From an uncultured Bacteroidales bacterium (GTDB lineage Bacteria > Bacteroidota > Bacteroidia > Bacteroidales > Muribaculaceae): 64,000 nt of DNA. The notes under the pieces were generated by a model. That model worked only from the letters and a program-made list of their open reading frames with translations, did not search any database and was not told the origin of the DNA. The DNA lies in the NCBI GenBank assembly GCA_958418815.1, contig CATZGB010000008.1:1-64000 (forward strand). Direction: 5' to 3'. Each line of letters starts with the position of its first letter. The stretch's first letter is position 1. This document shows, piece by piece, positions 8,237 through 17,099 of this stretch. The translations under genes and the position numbers were made by a program.

Positions 8237-9250
8237 TTATTGTTTTGACTGATTGAACAACCATTCCCTGACTGGAGTCAGGCGATAGGCATAATCAAAC
8301 GAATACATATGCTCGCTGCCCTTGCCATCGGCAGGCAACACAGTCTTTGACTCGAAATTGATTATGTTGATGGGAGCGCCCTTGGCGAGTAATGCAGAGG
8401 CGAGCGAGTCCTGTTCGGTTTGTGGAAGTTTTGCACTCCACTCTGCATACTCATATTTGATGTCTTGTTTGTCGGCCGCCTCTTCAAGCGCTCCAAAAGA
8501 GCCTGCTTTGCCGGCGGTGATAAACACAAACTTATGCCTTACCAACTCGTCGAACGTCGCACTGTCCCAATGGCAATCGACAAAAATCGAAGCGGCGAAG
8601 ACATCGGGATAAGTGGCGTTGTAATACATGGAAATCATTCCTCCCATTGACTGTCCGGTGGTATAAAGCCTGTTGCCGTCGACCTTGTTGTTTTTAACGA
8701 CATCCTTGAGCAGGCGTATCACCATATCGACCTCGTCTGTGTGTTCATACGCGTCATTCACTGCCACGCCTGAATATTGCGGGACAAGCACATAGCAGGG
8801 ATGTTTGGCCTGCCACTCCTTGGTAGCCCACACCAAGGCCCCGTATCCTTGTGTGAGAGGACGAGTCACATCAGTGCCGGGAGTGCTGGCATCTGCCATA
8901 AACAACACAAGTGGATATTCGGTGTTGTCGGCGGTTGCCGGGGTGAAGAGGTTGTATTTCATTGTCTTGCCTGTCTCGTCATCAGTGTATTCAAACTGTT
9001 TGAACTGGGGCACCTCTTCGGCAATCATTGCCTGGAGAACCTCGTCACCGGATTTGTCAATCACCGGGCCGCCGCCAGGAGAGCCAAGCTGCGGGCCGCC
9101 CACTTTCCCTTTGCGGTCTTGTTTTTCCGCAGTCTGGGCCATATTGTCATCTGAGGTTTTGGCAGTTTGTCCGCATGCGGACATAGATGTGCCCACCGCG
9201 AGAGCCGCGATGGCAGGTAATGCGAGATTTAGCAGATGTTTTATCTTCAT
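8237..9250 (-). CDS. secreted alpha/beta-hydrolase lipoprotein (esterase-like)
   Basis: About 337 residues. The start chosen gives a normal lipoprotein signal peptide with lipobox SMSAC; an ATG two codons earlier is possible. A nucleophile elbow GQSMGG (serine near residue 199) and a late histidine (near 313, in GSEHMYSFDYAY) fit an alpha/beta-hydrolase of the poly(3-hydroxybutyrate)-depolymerase or LpqC-like esterase group. It would act in the periplasm or at the outer membrane on an ester substrate that cannot be read from sequence. It sits alone between efflux genes and has its own terminator. Confidence 0.75.
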   Translation of the reverse strand: MKIKHLLNLALPAIAALAVGTSMSACGQTAKTSDDNMAQTAEKQDRKGKVGGPQLGSPGGGPVIDKSGDEVLQAMIAEEVPQFKQFEYTDDETGKTMKYNLFTPATADNTEYPLVLFMADASTPGTDVTRPLTQGYGALVWATKEWQAKHPCYVLVPQYSGVAVNDAYEHTDEVDMVIRLLKDVVKNNKVDGNRLYTTGQSMGGMISMYYNATYPDVFAASIFVDCHWDSATFDELVRHKFVFITAGKAGSFGALEEAADKQDIKYEYAEWSAKLPQTEQDSLASALLAKGAPINIINFESKTVLPADGKGSEHMYSFDYAYRLTPVREWLFNQSKQ

Positions 9251-9297
9251 AAACATGAATAGTTGATGTTTCTCTATAATCAATAAGACTTTTGCAA

Positions 9298-9314
9298 CGC
9301 ATAAAGTTTATGCG
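9298..9314. promoter_or_regulatory. 17-base palindrome upstream of the esterase gene
   Basis: CGCATAAA-G-TTTATGCG is perfectly symmetric with a 1-base centre. It lies about 48 bases before the esterase start codon, in the region where that gene's promoter should be, so it could be an operator. No regulator gene adjoins it. Confidence 0.4.
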
Positions 9315-9409
9315 ACCCGCGTAAACGGCGACATATCGCGGGCCAACTGCATGCTTTTGGCGTCAGGGCAATTCATGCTTTGGATGCCTCGTGTTTCAAT
9401 TATTTTTCG

Positions 9410-9417
9410 TAATTTTG
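9410..9417 (+). promoter_or_regulatory. -7 box for the tripartite efflux operon
   Basis: TAATTTTG followed by CAA is an exact Bacteroidetes -7 box. It predicts transcription from about base 9422 and a leader of about 210 bases before the TolC-type gene. Confidence 0.7.
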
Positions 9418-9421
9418 CAAT

Positions 9422-9587
9422 GCGGTTCACAAAGAGCCGCTTTTGTATGCCAAGACACAACAACGAGCCAATCACTGTCAATGCCTTCGTAAGGAACTGG
9501 GGGCATCTGGAAAACTGGAAAAGCACCGGTCAAGCCTGACATTCTGCAACACCTCACCATTCAGTCTCGTCATCGACATCTGAATGG
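9422..9587 (+). other. structured 5' leader of the efflux operon
   Basis: The leader opens with a hairpin (GCGGTT, 9422-9427, with AGCCGC, 9435-9440) followed at once by CTTTTG, which resembles an early terminator. A second perfect stem (CCATTCAG, 9557-9564, with CTGAATGG, 9580-9587) lies close to the start codon. No protein-coding frame here is convincing. Attenuation is an inference. Confidence 0.4.
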
Positions 9588-9632
9588 ACTTGTCACATTC
9601 CTACCCTTAAACATCAACTTAACAATCCCATT

Positions 9633-10946
9633 ATGAACAATCTCCGATTGCTCGCGGGACTGCTGTCTGCGGTCTTGCTGAGCGGTGGGACGCGTGGCTA
9701 CGGACAATCCGTCATTTCTTTGGAGGAAATCTATGAGATTGCCGAGTCCAACAGCGCGCAATTGCGCCCATATCTATCTGCCCGTGAAGAGGCCGACCAA
9801 GAAATCAGCGTCGCCAAGAGCGGACGACTGCCTGACATAACGGCCTCATTGTCGCTGAGCTACATTGGCGACGGATTCATCACCAAACGCGATTTCAGTG
9901 ACTATCAGAAGGCTCCAATACCACATTTCGGCAACGGAGTGGCCATCGGAGTCACCCAGCCCCTGTACACAGGCGGAGCTGTGACATCCGCGATAGAAAT
10001 GGCACAGCTCAAATCCACGGCAGCGCGTTACGCTGCAGACTTCCAACGAGACGACATACGATTCAGGCTTACGGGCTTCTATCTCGACCTTTACAAGTAT
10101 TCAAACCTGCGACAGGTTGTCGAGGGAAATCTCGCAGCGGCCCGCAAAGTGCTTGCCGAGATGAAGGCCCGCTATGAGCAGGGGACGGCGTTGCAAAACG
10201 ACATCACGCGTTATGAATTGCTTTCGTCAAATCTTGAACTGCAGATGACCCGTATCGACAACACCATCAAAATCCTCAATGACAATCTTGTCACCACTGC
10301 CGGATTGCCATCGGGAACTGTGGTGGTTCCTGATTCCACTATCCTTTCCCGCGCGTTGCCCCGCGAAGGTGAAAGCTGGTGGCAGGCAGAAGCCGAACTC
10401 CACTCCCCTTCCCTGGGCCTGGCCAGAACTGGTGTCGACATCAGCCGCAAGGCAGAAGACCTCGTCAAATCAGAGAGGTTGCCTAAAATCGGGCTACAGG
10501 CAGCATGGACACTCGATGGCCCGATTCTGGTGGAAATCCCTCCTATCAACCGCAACCTCAGTTACTGGTATGTCGGAATCGGCGTAAGCTACAATTTGTC
10601 ATCGCTTTACAAGAGCAACAAATCGCTTGCCAAAAGCCGGATTGCCACACGGAAGGCTATCGAAGACCTCGATGCCACGCGCCAGGCCGTCTCGCTTGCC
10701 GTCAGGGCCGACCATATCAGGTATCTTGAATCGTATGAGGAACTCAAGACACAACAGAAAAGTGTGGAACTCGCCCAACGCAATTATCACACCACTTCCA
10801 CCAGATATTCGGCCGACATGGCGCTGATCACAGACCTGCTTGACGCGGCAAACTCTCAACTTGACGCCCAACAGCAGCTTGTCAACGCCCGCATAAACAT
10901 CATATATTACTATTACAAACTATTGTTCACTTCCGGAAAGATATGA
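9633..10946 (+). CDS. TolC-family outer membrane efflux protein
   Basis: A 437-residue protein with a signal peptide (about 1-25, ending near GYGQS) and two long helical coiled-coil repeats, the layout of the trimeric TolC channel. The segments VAIGVTQPLYTGGAVTSAIE and IGVSYNLSSLYKSNK are the strand turns of the two halves. It provides the outer membrane exit for the HlyD and MFS proteins coded just downstream; its stop overlaps the next start by 4 bases (ATGA), indicating coupled translation. Confidence 0.92.
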   Translation: MNNLRLLAGLLSAVLLSGGTRGYGQSVISLEEIYEIAESNSAQLRPYLSAREEADQEISVAKSGRLPDITASLSLSYIGDGFITKRDFSDYQKAPIPHFGNGVAIGVTQPLYTGGAVTSAIEMAQLKSTAARYAADFQRDDIRFRLTGFYLDLYKYSNLRQVVEGNLAAARKVLAEMKARYEQGTALQNDITRYELLSSNLELQMTRIDNTIKILNDNLVTTAGLPSGTVVVPDSTILSRALPREGESWWQAEAELHSPSLGLARTGVDISRKAEDLVKSERLPKIGLQAAWTLDGPILVEIPPINRNLSYWYVGIGVSYNLSSLYKSNKSLAKSRIATRKAIEDLDATRQAVSLAVRADHIRYLESYEELKTQQKSVELAQRNYHTTSTRYSADMALITDLLDAANSQLDAQQQLVNARINIIYYYYKLLFTSGKI

Positions 10947-11977
10947 GACACCGCACCAAAAAGATTCTCTCCTACATAATCACCTTAGCCGTAATCGCAG
11001 CGGCAATCATATGGGTATGCTCCAGATTCCTGCATATGGGAAATGTCGAATTCACTGACAACGCACAGGTGAGGCAACAGATTGTCCCGGTCAACAGCCG
11101 TGTGCAGGGATATGTCAAGGAAATTCGTTTCCGTGAATACCAGCAGGTGAAAAAGGGCGACACTCTCGTGATAATAGATGACGCAGACATGCGCCTCAAC
11201 CTCGCAAGGGCAAAGGCCGATTACCAAAACGCAATGGCCGGGCGAGATGTCGCCGACAGGGCTGTTGTCGCCGCGTCGGCCAATATCGCGGTAAGCGACG
11301 CCTCGATAACCGAAGCGAAAGTGATGATGGACCTGGCAGCTGCGGATCTGGCCCGTTATGAGAAGCTGCTTTCTCAGGATGCGGTGACCAAGCAACAGTA
11401 TGATGTAGCCAAAACCGACTACGAGGCGAAGAAAGCCCGGTATGAGACACTTGCAAGACAGCGCTCCGCGACATCTTCGGCAGCCGAGGTGAGCCGCCAG
11501 CGCATCTCCCAGTCGGAGGCCGGCATCGAACTTGCCAAGGCGATGGTGGAGATGGCCGAGCTTAACCTGAGCTACACCGTGATTGTCGCCCCTTGTGACG
11601 GATACACCTCAAGAAAGGAAATCCAGGAAGGGCAGCTTGTGCAACCAGGCCAGACTCTGCTCGACATTGTCGACACCGGCGACATCTGGATTGATGCCAA
11701 CTACAAGGAGACACAGCTTCGACATATCCAGCCAGGCAGCAAAGTGTCAATCAAAGTCGACGCTATTCCTGACATTGAATTCGAAGGGGAGGTCTCGGCC
11801 ATTTCCTCCGCCACAGGAGCGTCGCTATCGCTCATCCCCCAGGACAACTCTGCCGGCAACTTCGTGAAAGTGCGTCAGCGTGTGCCCGTGAGGATTGATT
11901 TCACAAAAGGCAACAACCCGGAGAATCTGTCACGTCTGAAAGCCGGGATGAATGTGGAATGCAGCGTGAAGTACTGA
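10943..11977 (+). CDS. HlyD/EmrA-type membrane fusion protein
   Basis: A 344-residue periplasmic adaptor with one N-terminal transmembrane helix (about 9-28). A split biotinyl-lipoyl-like domain surrounds a coiled-coil hairpin (about 85-200), and a beta-barrel domain follows (DIWIDANYKETQL onward), which is the EmrA pattern. It should link the inner membrane MFS pump to the TolC channel. It overlaps the TolC gene by 4 bases and is separated from the MFS gene by one base, so the three form one transcriptional unit. Confidence 0.92.
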   Translation: MRHRTKKILSYIITLAVIAAAIIWVCSRFLHMGNVEFTDNAQVRQQIVPVNSRVQGYVKEIRFREYQQVKKGDTLVIIDDADMRLNLARAKADYQNAMAGRDVADRAVVAASANIAVSDASITEAKVMMDLAAADLARYEKLLSQDAVTKQQYDVAKTDYEAKKARYETLARQRSATSSAAEVSRQRISQSEAGIELAKAMVEMAELNLSYTVIVAPCDGYTSRKEIQEGQLVQPGQTLLDIVDTGDIWIDANYKETQLRHIQPGSKVSIKVDAIPDIEFEGEVSAISSATGASLSLIPQDNSAGNFVKVRQRVPVRIDFTKGNNPENLSRLKAGMNVECSVKY

Positions 11978-11978
11978 A

Positions 11979-13577
11979 ATGGCAGACTGGCACGCACACC
12001 AGGGCCCCTTTGACATACCGGAGGTCCCTGATTACATTCCACGACGGCTGAAGCCGTACCTGTTCATACTATTCGTGTTAATCATCCAGTTTTCCGGGGG
12101 AGTGTATCTTGCCGCAGCCACAGACATAGTAGGCACCACGGCTCTTATGCAGGAAGACATTCTGATGGCCGGATATGCCTCCATTGTGGGCCTGGCCATC
12201 AACTTCGCGGTCATGTTCCGGATAAAGTTCAGGTTCTCCACTCGGTTGCAGCTGCTGGTCTCAGCCGCGGTGCTGATCGCGGCCAATGTGATATGCGCCC
12301 ACACAACCAGCGTGCCTCTGCTGGTTGGCACCTGTTTTGTCGCAGGCTGGTTCAGGATGCAGGCCACATTCGCCTGCAACTCCACCATTCAGCTCTGGCT
12401 CACCCCGGTAAGGGACATGGCTGTGTTTTTCTGCTATGTCTACATCATAGTCGACAGTGTGATTCAGTTGAGTGGCATCGCGACAGTGTACACGGCATTC
12501 CATTTTGAATGGCAGTACATGCACTGGATCATGTCAGGGCTGCTGGCCCTGATGATGGTGATGGTGATGATTCTCGTGAAGCCGGTACGCGGCCCTATGT
12601 TCATCCCACTGCTGGGAATAGACTGGATCGGGGCGGCGTTGTGGTCAGGCTTCATGCTGTCATTCACATTCATATGCGTGTATGGCGACTTTTATGACTG
12701 GTGGGATTCTTGCGAGATTGTCATGGCTTCGGTGCTTGGCGCTGCATTCCTGGTGCTGAACCTGTGGCGGGCGACATTCCTCCATCATCCATATGTGTCA
12801 TTGCAGGCGTTAAGGAACCGCAATGTTGTCCGCGCAAGCTGCGTGTACCTCGTGTTTTTCACGCTGATAGCGACAGAGCATGTGTTTGAACACAGTTATG
12901 CCGCCCATATACTCGGCTTTGACGAGACAAATATGATTGACCTGAACTGGTATGTCTTTGCCGGGATTGTTGTAGGATGTGGTTTCACCTATCTCACTTT
13001 TGCAAGACGCAAATGGAGATACAAGACAATGACCGGCATTGCTTTCGCGCTCGCGTCGGTGTATCTCGCCTACTTCTATTTCTTCATCGACTACGGGGCG
13101 GAGAAGGAGATGTTGTTTGTCCCCCTTTTCATAAGAGGCGCTGCCTCGGTGATTATCTCCATTGTTTTCCTCACGTCAATAGTGCAGAGCGGGCTGCCGT
13201 TCCAGGTGTTTCCGCAGGCGTTAACCGTGAATGGGTTCACCGGGGCTGTCATGGGGGCCACATTGGGCCCTGCGCTTATCGGGGAATTCCTTCAACACAC
13301 CATGTCAAAGAATGTGGCGTTGCTGAGCGCGCCGCTCACCGATTTTGCGCAGGGGGCCGCCAATGTCACGATTGGGAGCCTTTATGGGATGGTGCAGGCG
13401 CAGGCCCTCGTGGTCTCGATGAAAGAGATCTTCGGATGGCTGTTGATAGCCTCGCTGGTGTCGGTCATCATAATCGGCGTAAGCTACGGACCGGTGCGGC
13501 CATTCGCCATATTCCCCAAATGGGGCACTATCAGGCGTGTGTTCAAGCATGTTGTAAGAACCCTCCCCGGCCGTTGA
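11979..13577 (+). CDS. MFS transporter of a tripartite efflux pump (EmrB-like)
   Basis: A 532-residue protein with about 14 predicted helices, the pump component of the TolC-HlyD-MFS operon. The N-terminus is cytoplasmic and unusually acidic and aromatic (FDIPEVPDYIPRRLKPY). Helix 4-5 sequences and the late VFPQALTVNGFTGAVMGA segment fit the DHA2/EmrB group, but conservation of motif A is weak, so it belongs to a divergent Bacteroidetes branch. It ends at a hairpin terminator shared with the convergent thymidine kinase gene. Export substrate unknown. Confidence 0.88.
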   Translation: MADWHAHQGPFDIPEVPDYIPRRLKPYLFILFVLIIQFSGGVYLAAATDIVGTTALMQEDILMAGYASIVGLAINFAVMFRIKFRFSTRLQLLVSAAVLIAANVICAHTTSVPLLVGTCFVAGWFRMQATFACNSTIQLWLTPVRDMAVFFCYVYIIVDSVIQLSGIATVYTAFHFEWQYMHWIMSGLLALMMVMVMILVKPVRGPMFIPLLGIDWIGAALWSGFMLSFTFICVYGDFYDWWDSCEIVMASVLGAAFLVLNLWRATFLHHPYVSLQALRNRNVVRASCVYLVFFTLIATEHVFEHSYAAHILGFDETNMIDLNWYVFAGIVVGCGFTYLTFARRKWRYKTMTGIAFALASVYLAYFYFFIDYGAEKEMLFVPLFIRGAASVIISIVFLTSIVQSGLPFQVFPQALTVNGFTGAVMGATLGPALIGEFLQHTMSKNVALLSAPLTDFAQGAANVTIGSLYGMVQAQALVVSMKEIFGWLLIASLVSVIIIGVSYGPVRPFAIFPKWGTIRRVFKHVVRTLPGR

Positions 13578-13612
13578 GCGTCGTCATCCGACTTGGGCTG
13601 TAATATGAAACA

Positions 13613-13649
13613 CCCCGCCATGACCTGATGAAACAGGCTTTTGGCGGGG
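13613..13649. terminator. bidirectional terminator between the efflux operon and tdk
   Basis: Arms CCCCGCCA and TGGCGGGG pair perfectly, with a second small stem (CCTG/CAGG) in the loop. The plus side continues into a T-rich stretch. It lies between two convergent genes. Confidence 0.65.
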
Positions 13650-13692
13650 CTTGTCTTTATGTTTTGCTGCCAGGTTCCCTGACAGGGAATGA

Positions 13693-14397
13693 TCACATCT
13701 CCGTTTCCTCCTCGTCGTTCTCAATGAAAGGGAGCGAAAGACGCTCGGCCTGGGCGATACGCCGGTTGCGCCAGCATTTGCGGCAGACGGCGATGTACCG
13801 GTCATCACCCCCTATCTCAACCTGCTCACCTTCGGTTATTATGTCGCCATTGGCATCAATACGGGCATTGACGATTGTCTTGTGACCGCATGTGCATGTC
13901 GATTTGATTTCGTCAATTGTGTCGGCAATCTCAAACAGACGTTTCGACCCCTCAAACAGGTGGGTCTTGAAATCCGTGCGCAAGCCGTAACAAATCACAT
14001 TTGAGCCGAAATCGTCCACAATCATAGACAGCTGGTCTATCTGGCGGGCACTGAGGAATTGCGCCTCGTCCACCAGAAACCAGTCAACCACCTCCCCTAT
14101 CTCCTTGAAATAGCTCTTTGCGAAGGCATACAGGTCTGTCTCAGGATAAATCCATTGGCATTGGCGCTCTATGCCGATTCTGGAGCGTATCACGCTCTCT
14201 CCTTCCCTGGTGTCTATGGCCGGCTTCATACAGAGGTAGCGCATCTTGCGTTCCTCAAAATTATAAGCGGTTGTCAGGAGCATGGCGGTTTTGGCAGACC
14301 CCATGGTGCCATAGCGGAAATACAGTTTGCCTTTGCGGTGCATTTGTGGAATGGTATGATTAAAATTGATGTCTTTTTCGGTTGCGAAATTAGCCAT
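13693..14397 (-). CDS. tdk: thymidine kinase (type II)
   Basis: A 234-residue salvage enzyme that phosphorylates thymidine with ATP. The P-loop GTMGSAKT is at residues 30-37, the VDEAQFL Walker B-like segment follows, and CTCGHK plus CRKCW supply the four zinc cysteines of the lasso domain. The glycine-serine variant of the P-loop is usual in Bacteroidetes. The start at the MANFATEKD methionine gives the normal length. A frame open a further 56 codons upstream would run into the bioA gene and is not used. It is divergent from bioA. Confidence 0.92.
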   Translation of the reverse strand: MANFATEKDINFNHTIPQMHRKGKLYFRYGTMGSAKTAMLLTTAYNFEERKMRYLCMKPAIDTREGESVIRSRIGIERQCQWIYPETDLYAFAKSYFKEIGEVVDWFLVDEAQFLSARQIDQLSMIVDDFGSNVICYGLRTDFKTHLFEGSKRLFEIADTIDEIKSTCTCGHKTIVNARIDANGDIITEGEQVEIGGDDRYIAVCRKCWRNRRIAQAERLSLPFIENDEEETEM

Positions 14398-14448
14398 AAT
14401 ATTCCAATCATATGTGATGGCGGAGGATAAAGTTTTCAACATTTTTCG

Positions 14449-14456
14449 TAAATTTG
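14449..14456 (+). promoter_or_regulatory. -7 box for the biotin operon
   Basis: TAAATTTG followed by CAC is an exact Bacteroidetes -7 box. It predicts a transcript start near 14462 and a leader of only about 15 bases, which fixes the bioA start at 14477 and rules out the earlier ATGs. No BirA-type operator or riboswitch is seen. Confidence 0.75.
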
Positions 14457-14476
14457 CACTTGTTAAACCGAATGAT

Positions 14477-15793
14477 ATGACAGCTGAAGAGAAACTCGCC
14501 GGTGATGCCCCTCTCCTGTTTGATTCCTGGGACAGGGAACATCTCTGGCATCCATATACTTCCACAATAAATCCGTTGCCGACCTACAAGGTGGTCTCGG
14601 CCAAAGGCAACAGGTTGCAGCTGGCCGACGGGCGCGAACTGATAGACGGGATGTCTTCCTGGTGGTGTGCCTGTCACGGTTACAACCATCCGGCCCTTAA
14701 CGAAGCTGTCGAGCGGCAACTCAAATCGATGAGCCATGTGATGTTTGGCGGCATTACCCATGAACCAGCCATAGAGCTTGGCAAGAGGCTTCTTGCGATA
14801 GCCCCCCCATCCATGCACAACATCTTTTATGCCGATTCAGGCTCTGTGGCGGTTGAGGTCGCCATGAAGATGGCAGTCCAGGCCGCGGTAAGCAAAGGAG
14901 GCTCCCACCTGAAGACAAATTTCGCCACAATCAGGTCGGGTTATCACGGCGACACCTGGAACGCGATGAGTGTGTGTGATCCTGTGACAGGCATGCACGG
15001 CGCGTTCGGCAGCGCCCTACCCGTTAGATTCTTCGTGCCACAGCCTCAGAGCCGTTTTGACGGCGAATGGAATCCGGCTGACATACATCCGCTTGAAAAG
15101 CTCCTTGAGGAGAAACACCAGGAAATTGCCGCTCTCATACTTGAGCCGGTAGTCCAGGGGGCCGGAGGCATGTGGTTTTATCATCCCGAATACCTTCGCC
15201 AGGCCCGTGCCCTGTGTGACCGTCATGGTGTCTACCTTATATTCGATGAGATAGCCACCGGATTCTGGCGGACTGGAAAGAGGTTCGCCTGGGAGTATGC
15301 CGGGGTCGAACCTGACATAATGTGTGTCGGGAAATGCCTTACCGGAGGTTACATGACAATGGCGGCGGTATTGACCACAAAGGATGTAGCCGACACGATT
15401 TCGCGAGGAGAGGCCGGAGTGATGATGCATGGCCCGACGTTCATGGCCAACCCGCTCGCTTGCGCGGTGGCTTGCGCGTCTGTCGACCTGCTGGAATCCA
15501 ACGACACCGCCGGAACCGTGAAAGCGATGGAGGCCGCGATGAAAGAACTGCTGGCCCCGGCCCGGCAGCTTGCCTGCGTGGCCGACGTCAGAGTTCTCGG
15601 CTCAATCGGAGTGGTGGAGGTCAAGGAGCCGGTGGATGTCGGACGATTCCAGAAAGCATGTGTAGACAGGGGAATCTGGGTAAGGCCTTTCGGCAGGAAT
15701 GTCTATGTGATGCCTCCATATGTGACCCCGATGAGCGATCTCGCGACTCTGTGTGAAGAGATGGTCGGGATTCTCCGCGACAGTGAAAAATGA
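14477..15793 (+). CDS. bioA: adenosylmethionine-8-amino-7-oxononanoate aminotransferase
   Basis: A 438-residue PLP enzyme of class III that transfers the amino group of S-adenosylmethionine to KAPA, making DAPA in biotin synthesis. The N-terminal [11 protein letters not shown] and [14 protein letters not shown] segments are BioA signatures. [13 protein letters not shown] carries the PLP aspartate and K286 (in [11 protein letters not shown]) should be the Schiff-base lysine. It opens a bioA-bioF-bioGC-bioD operon, the usual Bacteroidales arrangement. bioB is not in this window. Confidence 0.95.
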   Translation: MTAEEKLAGDAPLLFDSWDREHLWHPYTSTINPLPTYKVVSAKGNRLQLADGRELIDGMSSWWCACHGYNHPALNEAVERQLKSMSHVMFGGITHEPAIELGKRLLAIAPPSMHNIFYADSGSVAVEVAMKMAVQAAVSKGGSHLKTNFATIRSGYHGDTWNAMSVCDPVTGMHGAFGSALPVRFFVPQPQSRFDGEWNPADIHPLEKLLEEKHQEIAALILEPVVQGAGGMWFYHPEYLRQARALCDRHGVYLIFDEIATGFWRTGKRFAWEYAGVEPDIMCVGKCLTGGYMTMAAVLTTKDVADTISRGEAGVMMHGPTFMANPLACAVACASVDLLESNDTAGTVKAMEAAMKELLAPARQLACVADVRVLGSIGVVEVKEPVDVGRFQKACVDRGIWVRPFGRNVYVMPPYVTPMSDLATLCEEMVGILRDSEK

Positions 15794-15864
15794 CAGGGTT
15801 GTTTGTTATTATCTTAAGCCGTCATGCTTGAGAGCGGCAATGATTCAACTTCAACCTAAACTGA

Positions 15865-17031
15865 ATGCAAATGGACTTTTCGGAACACCTTGACAATCTC
15901 CGCCACGAAGGGAATTACCGTGAATTGCCACGGATGACAACTGGCGATGTGATAGATTTCTCCACAAACGATTACCTTGGCCTGGGCGCTGACCCGGAAT
16001 TGCAGGCCGCCTTTTTCGCCGACCCGGCATCATTGAAGGTGCCGATGACCTCGTCGGCGTCGCGGCTGTTGGCGTCACGCCAGATTGAATACGACAACCT
16101 GGAAGTGGCTTTAAGGCTGCTGTACTCCAAACGCCGGGGCGATGACACGGGGGCGCTCCTGTTCAATTCCGGCTATCACGCAAACACCGGCCTGATTCCC
16201 GCCGTTGCATCAAAAGGGACATACATCATTGCCGACCGTCTTGTCCACGCCTCGATAATCGATGGCATCGTGTTGTCCAAGGCACCGTTTTCCCGGTTCC
16301 GCCACAATGATTACGGCCATCTGCGGGAGTTGCTGGCAAAGCACTCCCCCGACCACAAGAATATACTTGTGATTGTGGAGAGCGTCTACTCTATGGATGG
16401 AGACAGGGCTGACATAGAAGCATTGCTCGGATTGCGCCGGGAATTCCCGAATGTGTCGCTGTATGTCGACGAGGCGCATGCCTTCGGTGTGCTGGGGCCT
16501 CGCGGCCTTGGACTGGTGGCCGAATCATCCGCCCCCTGGGAGGTGGATTTCACTATCGGCACATTCGGCAAGGCCGGAGCGTCGATGGGAGCTTTCGCCA
16601 TCACATCATCGCGCACACGAGAGTTCCTGATAAACTCAGCCCGCAGTTTCATTTTTTCCACGGCATTGCCTCCGATGCAGATTGCGTGGAGCCGTTTCAC
16701 CCTGTCGCGCCTGCTACACGGCGACGGGCTGAGGCTGCGTCTTGGGCAGTTGGCACAACAACTAAACAATGTGTTGAGCCAGTTCTCTGTTATCCCGATT
16801 GAAGTATCACATATCCAACCGCTCATAATCGGAGACCCCAAAGAGGCTGTAGAGCTGTCGTCGCGCCTGCTTTTCTATGGAATCAAGGCGTTGCCCATCC
16901 GAAAGCCGACAGTCCCGGCCGGCACTGACAGATTGCGTTTCTCCTTGTCTGCCGCCATGGCCGACGACGACATCCTTGTGTTGAACCGGGCATTGCGTGA
17001 CCTCCTGCCTGTAATCAACCCAAAGGCCTGA
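15865..17031 (+). CDS. bioF: 8-amino-7-oxononanoate synthase (BioF-type)
   Basis: A 388-residue alpha-oxoamine synthase that condenses pimeloyl-ACP with alanine. Visible landmarks are FSTNDYLGL near the N-terminus, the LYVDEAHAFGVLGPRGLG cofactor segment and K236 in TIGTFGKAGASMGAF, the PLP lysine. Related enzymes use serine or glycine, but the position between bioA and the bioG-bioC fusion makes BioF the clear choice. A second ATG two codons in may be the true start. The gap to bioA is 71 bases with no promoter. Confidence 0.93.
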   Translation: MQMDFSEHLDNLRHEGNYRELPRMTTGDVIDFSTNDYLGLGADPELQAAFFADPASLKVPMTSSASRLLASRQIEYDNLEVALRLLYSKRRGDDTGALLFNSGYHANTGLIPAVASKGTYIIADRLVHASIIDGIVLSKAPFSRFRHNDYGHLRELLAKHSPDHKNILVIVESVYSMDGDRADIEALLGLRREFPNVSLYVDEAHAFGVLGPRGLGLVAESSAPWEVDFTIGTFGKAGASMGAFAITSSRTREFLINSARSFIFSTALPPMQIAWSRFTLSRLLHGDGLRLRLGQLAQQLNNVLSQFSVIPIEVSHIQPLIIGDPKEAVELSSRLLFYGIKALPIRKPTVPAGTDRLRFSLSAAMADDDILVLNRALRDLLPVINPKA

Positions 17032-17099
17032 TTCTCGGCAGCACACGATGGATTAGCACCAATTATTTATCACTATGTTGACAAACAGCCTTCATCTCA

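Noticed and set aside
9351..9539. 62-codon frame in the efflux operon leader
   Set aside because: It begins before the operon promoter, has no domain and crosses the leader hairpin.
14366..14476. upstream start for bioA
   Set aside because: The -7 box at 14449-14456 places the transcript start after these codons.
14398..14476. riboswitch or BirA operator before the biotin operon
   Set aside because: The gap is too short and shows no inverted repeat apart from the promoter.
14398..14565. 56-codon N-terminal extension of thymidine kinase
   Set aside because: It would overlap bioA and its promoter; the protein has normal length without it.
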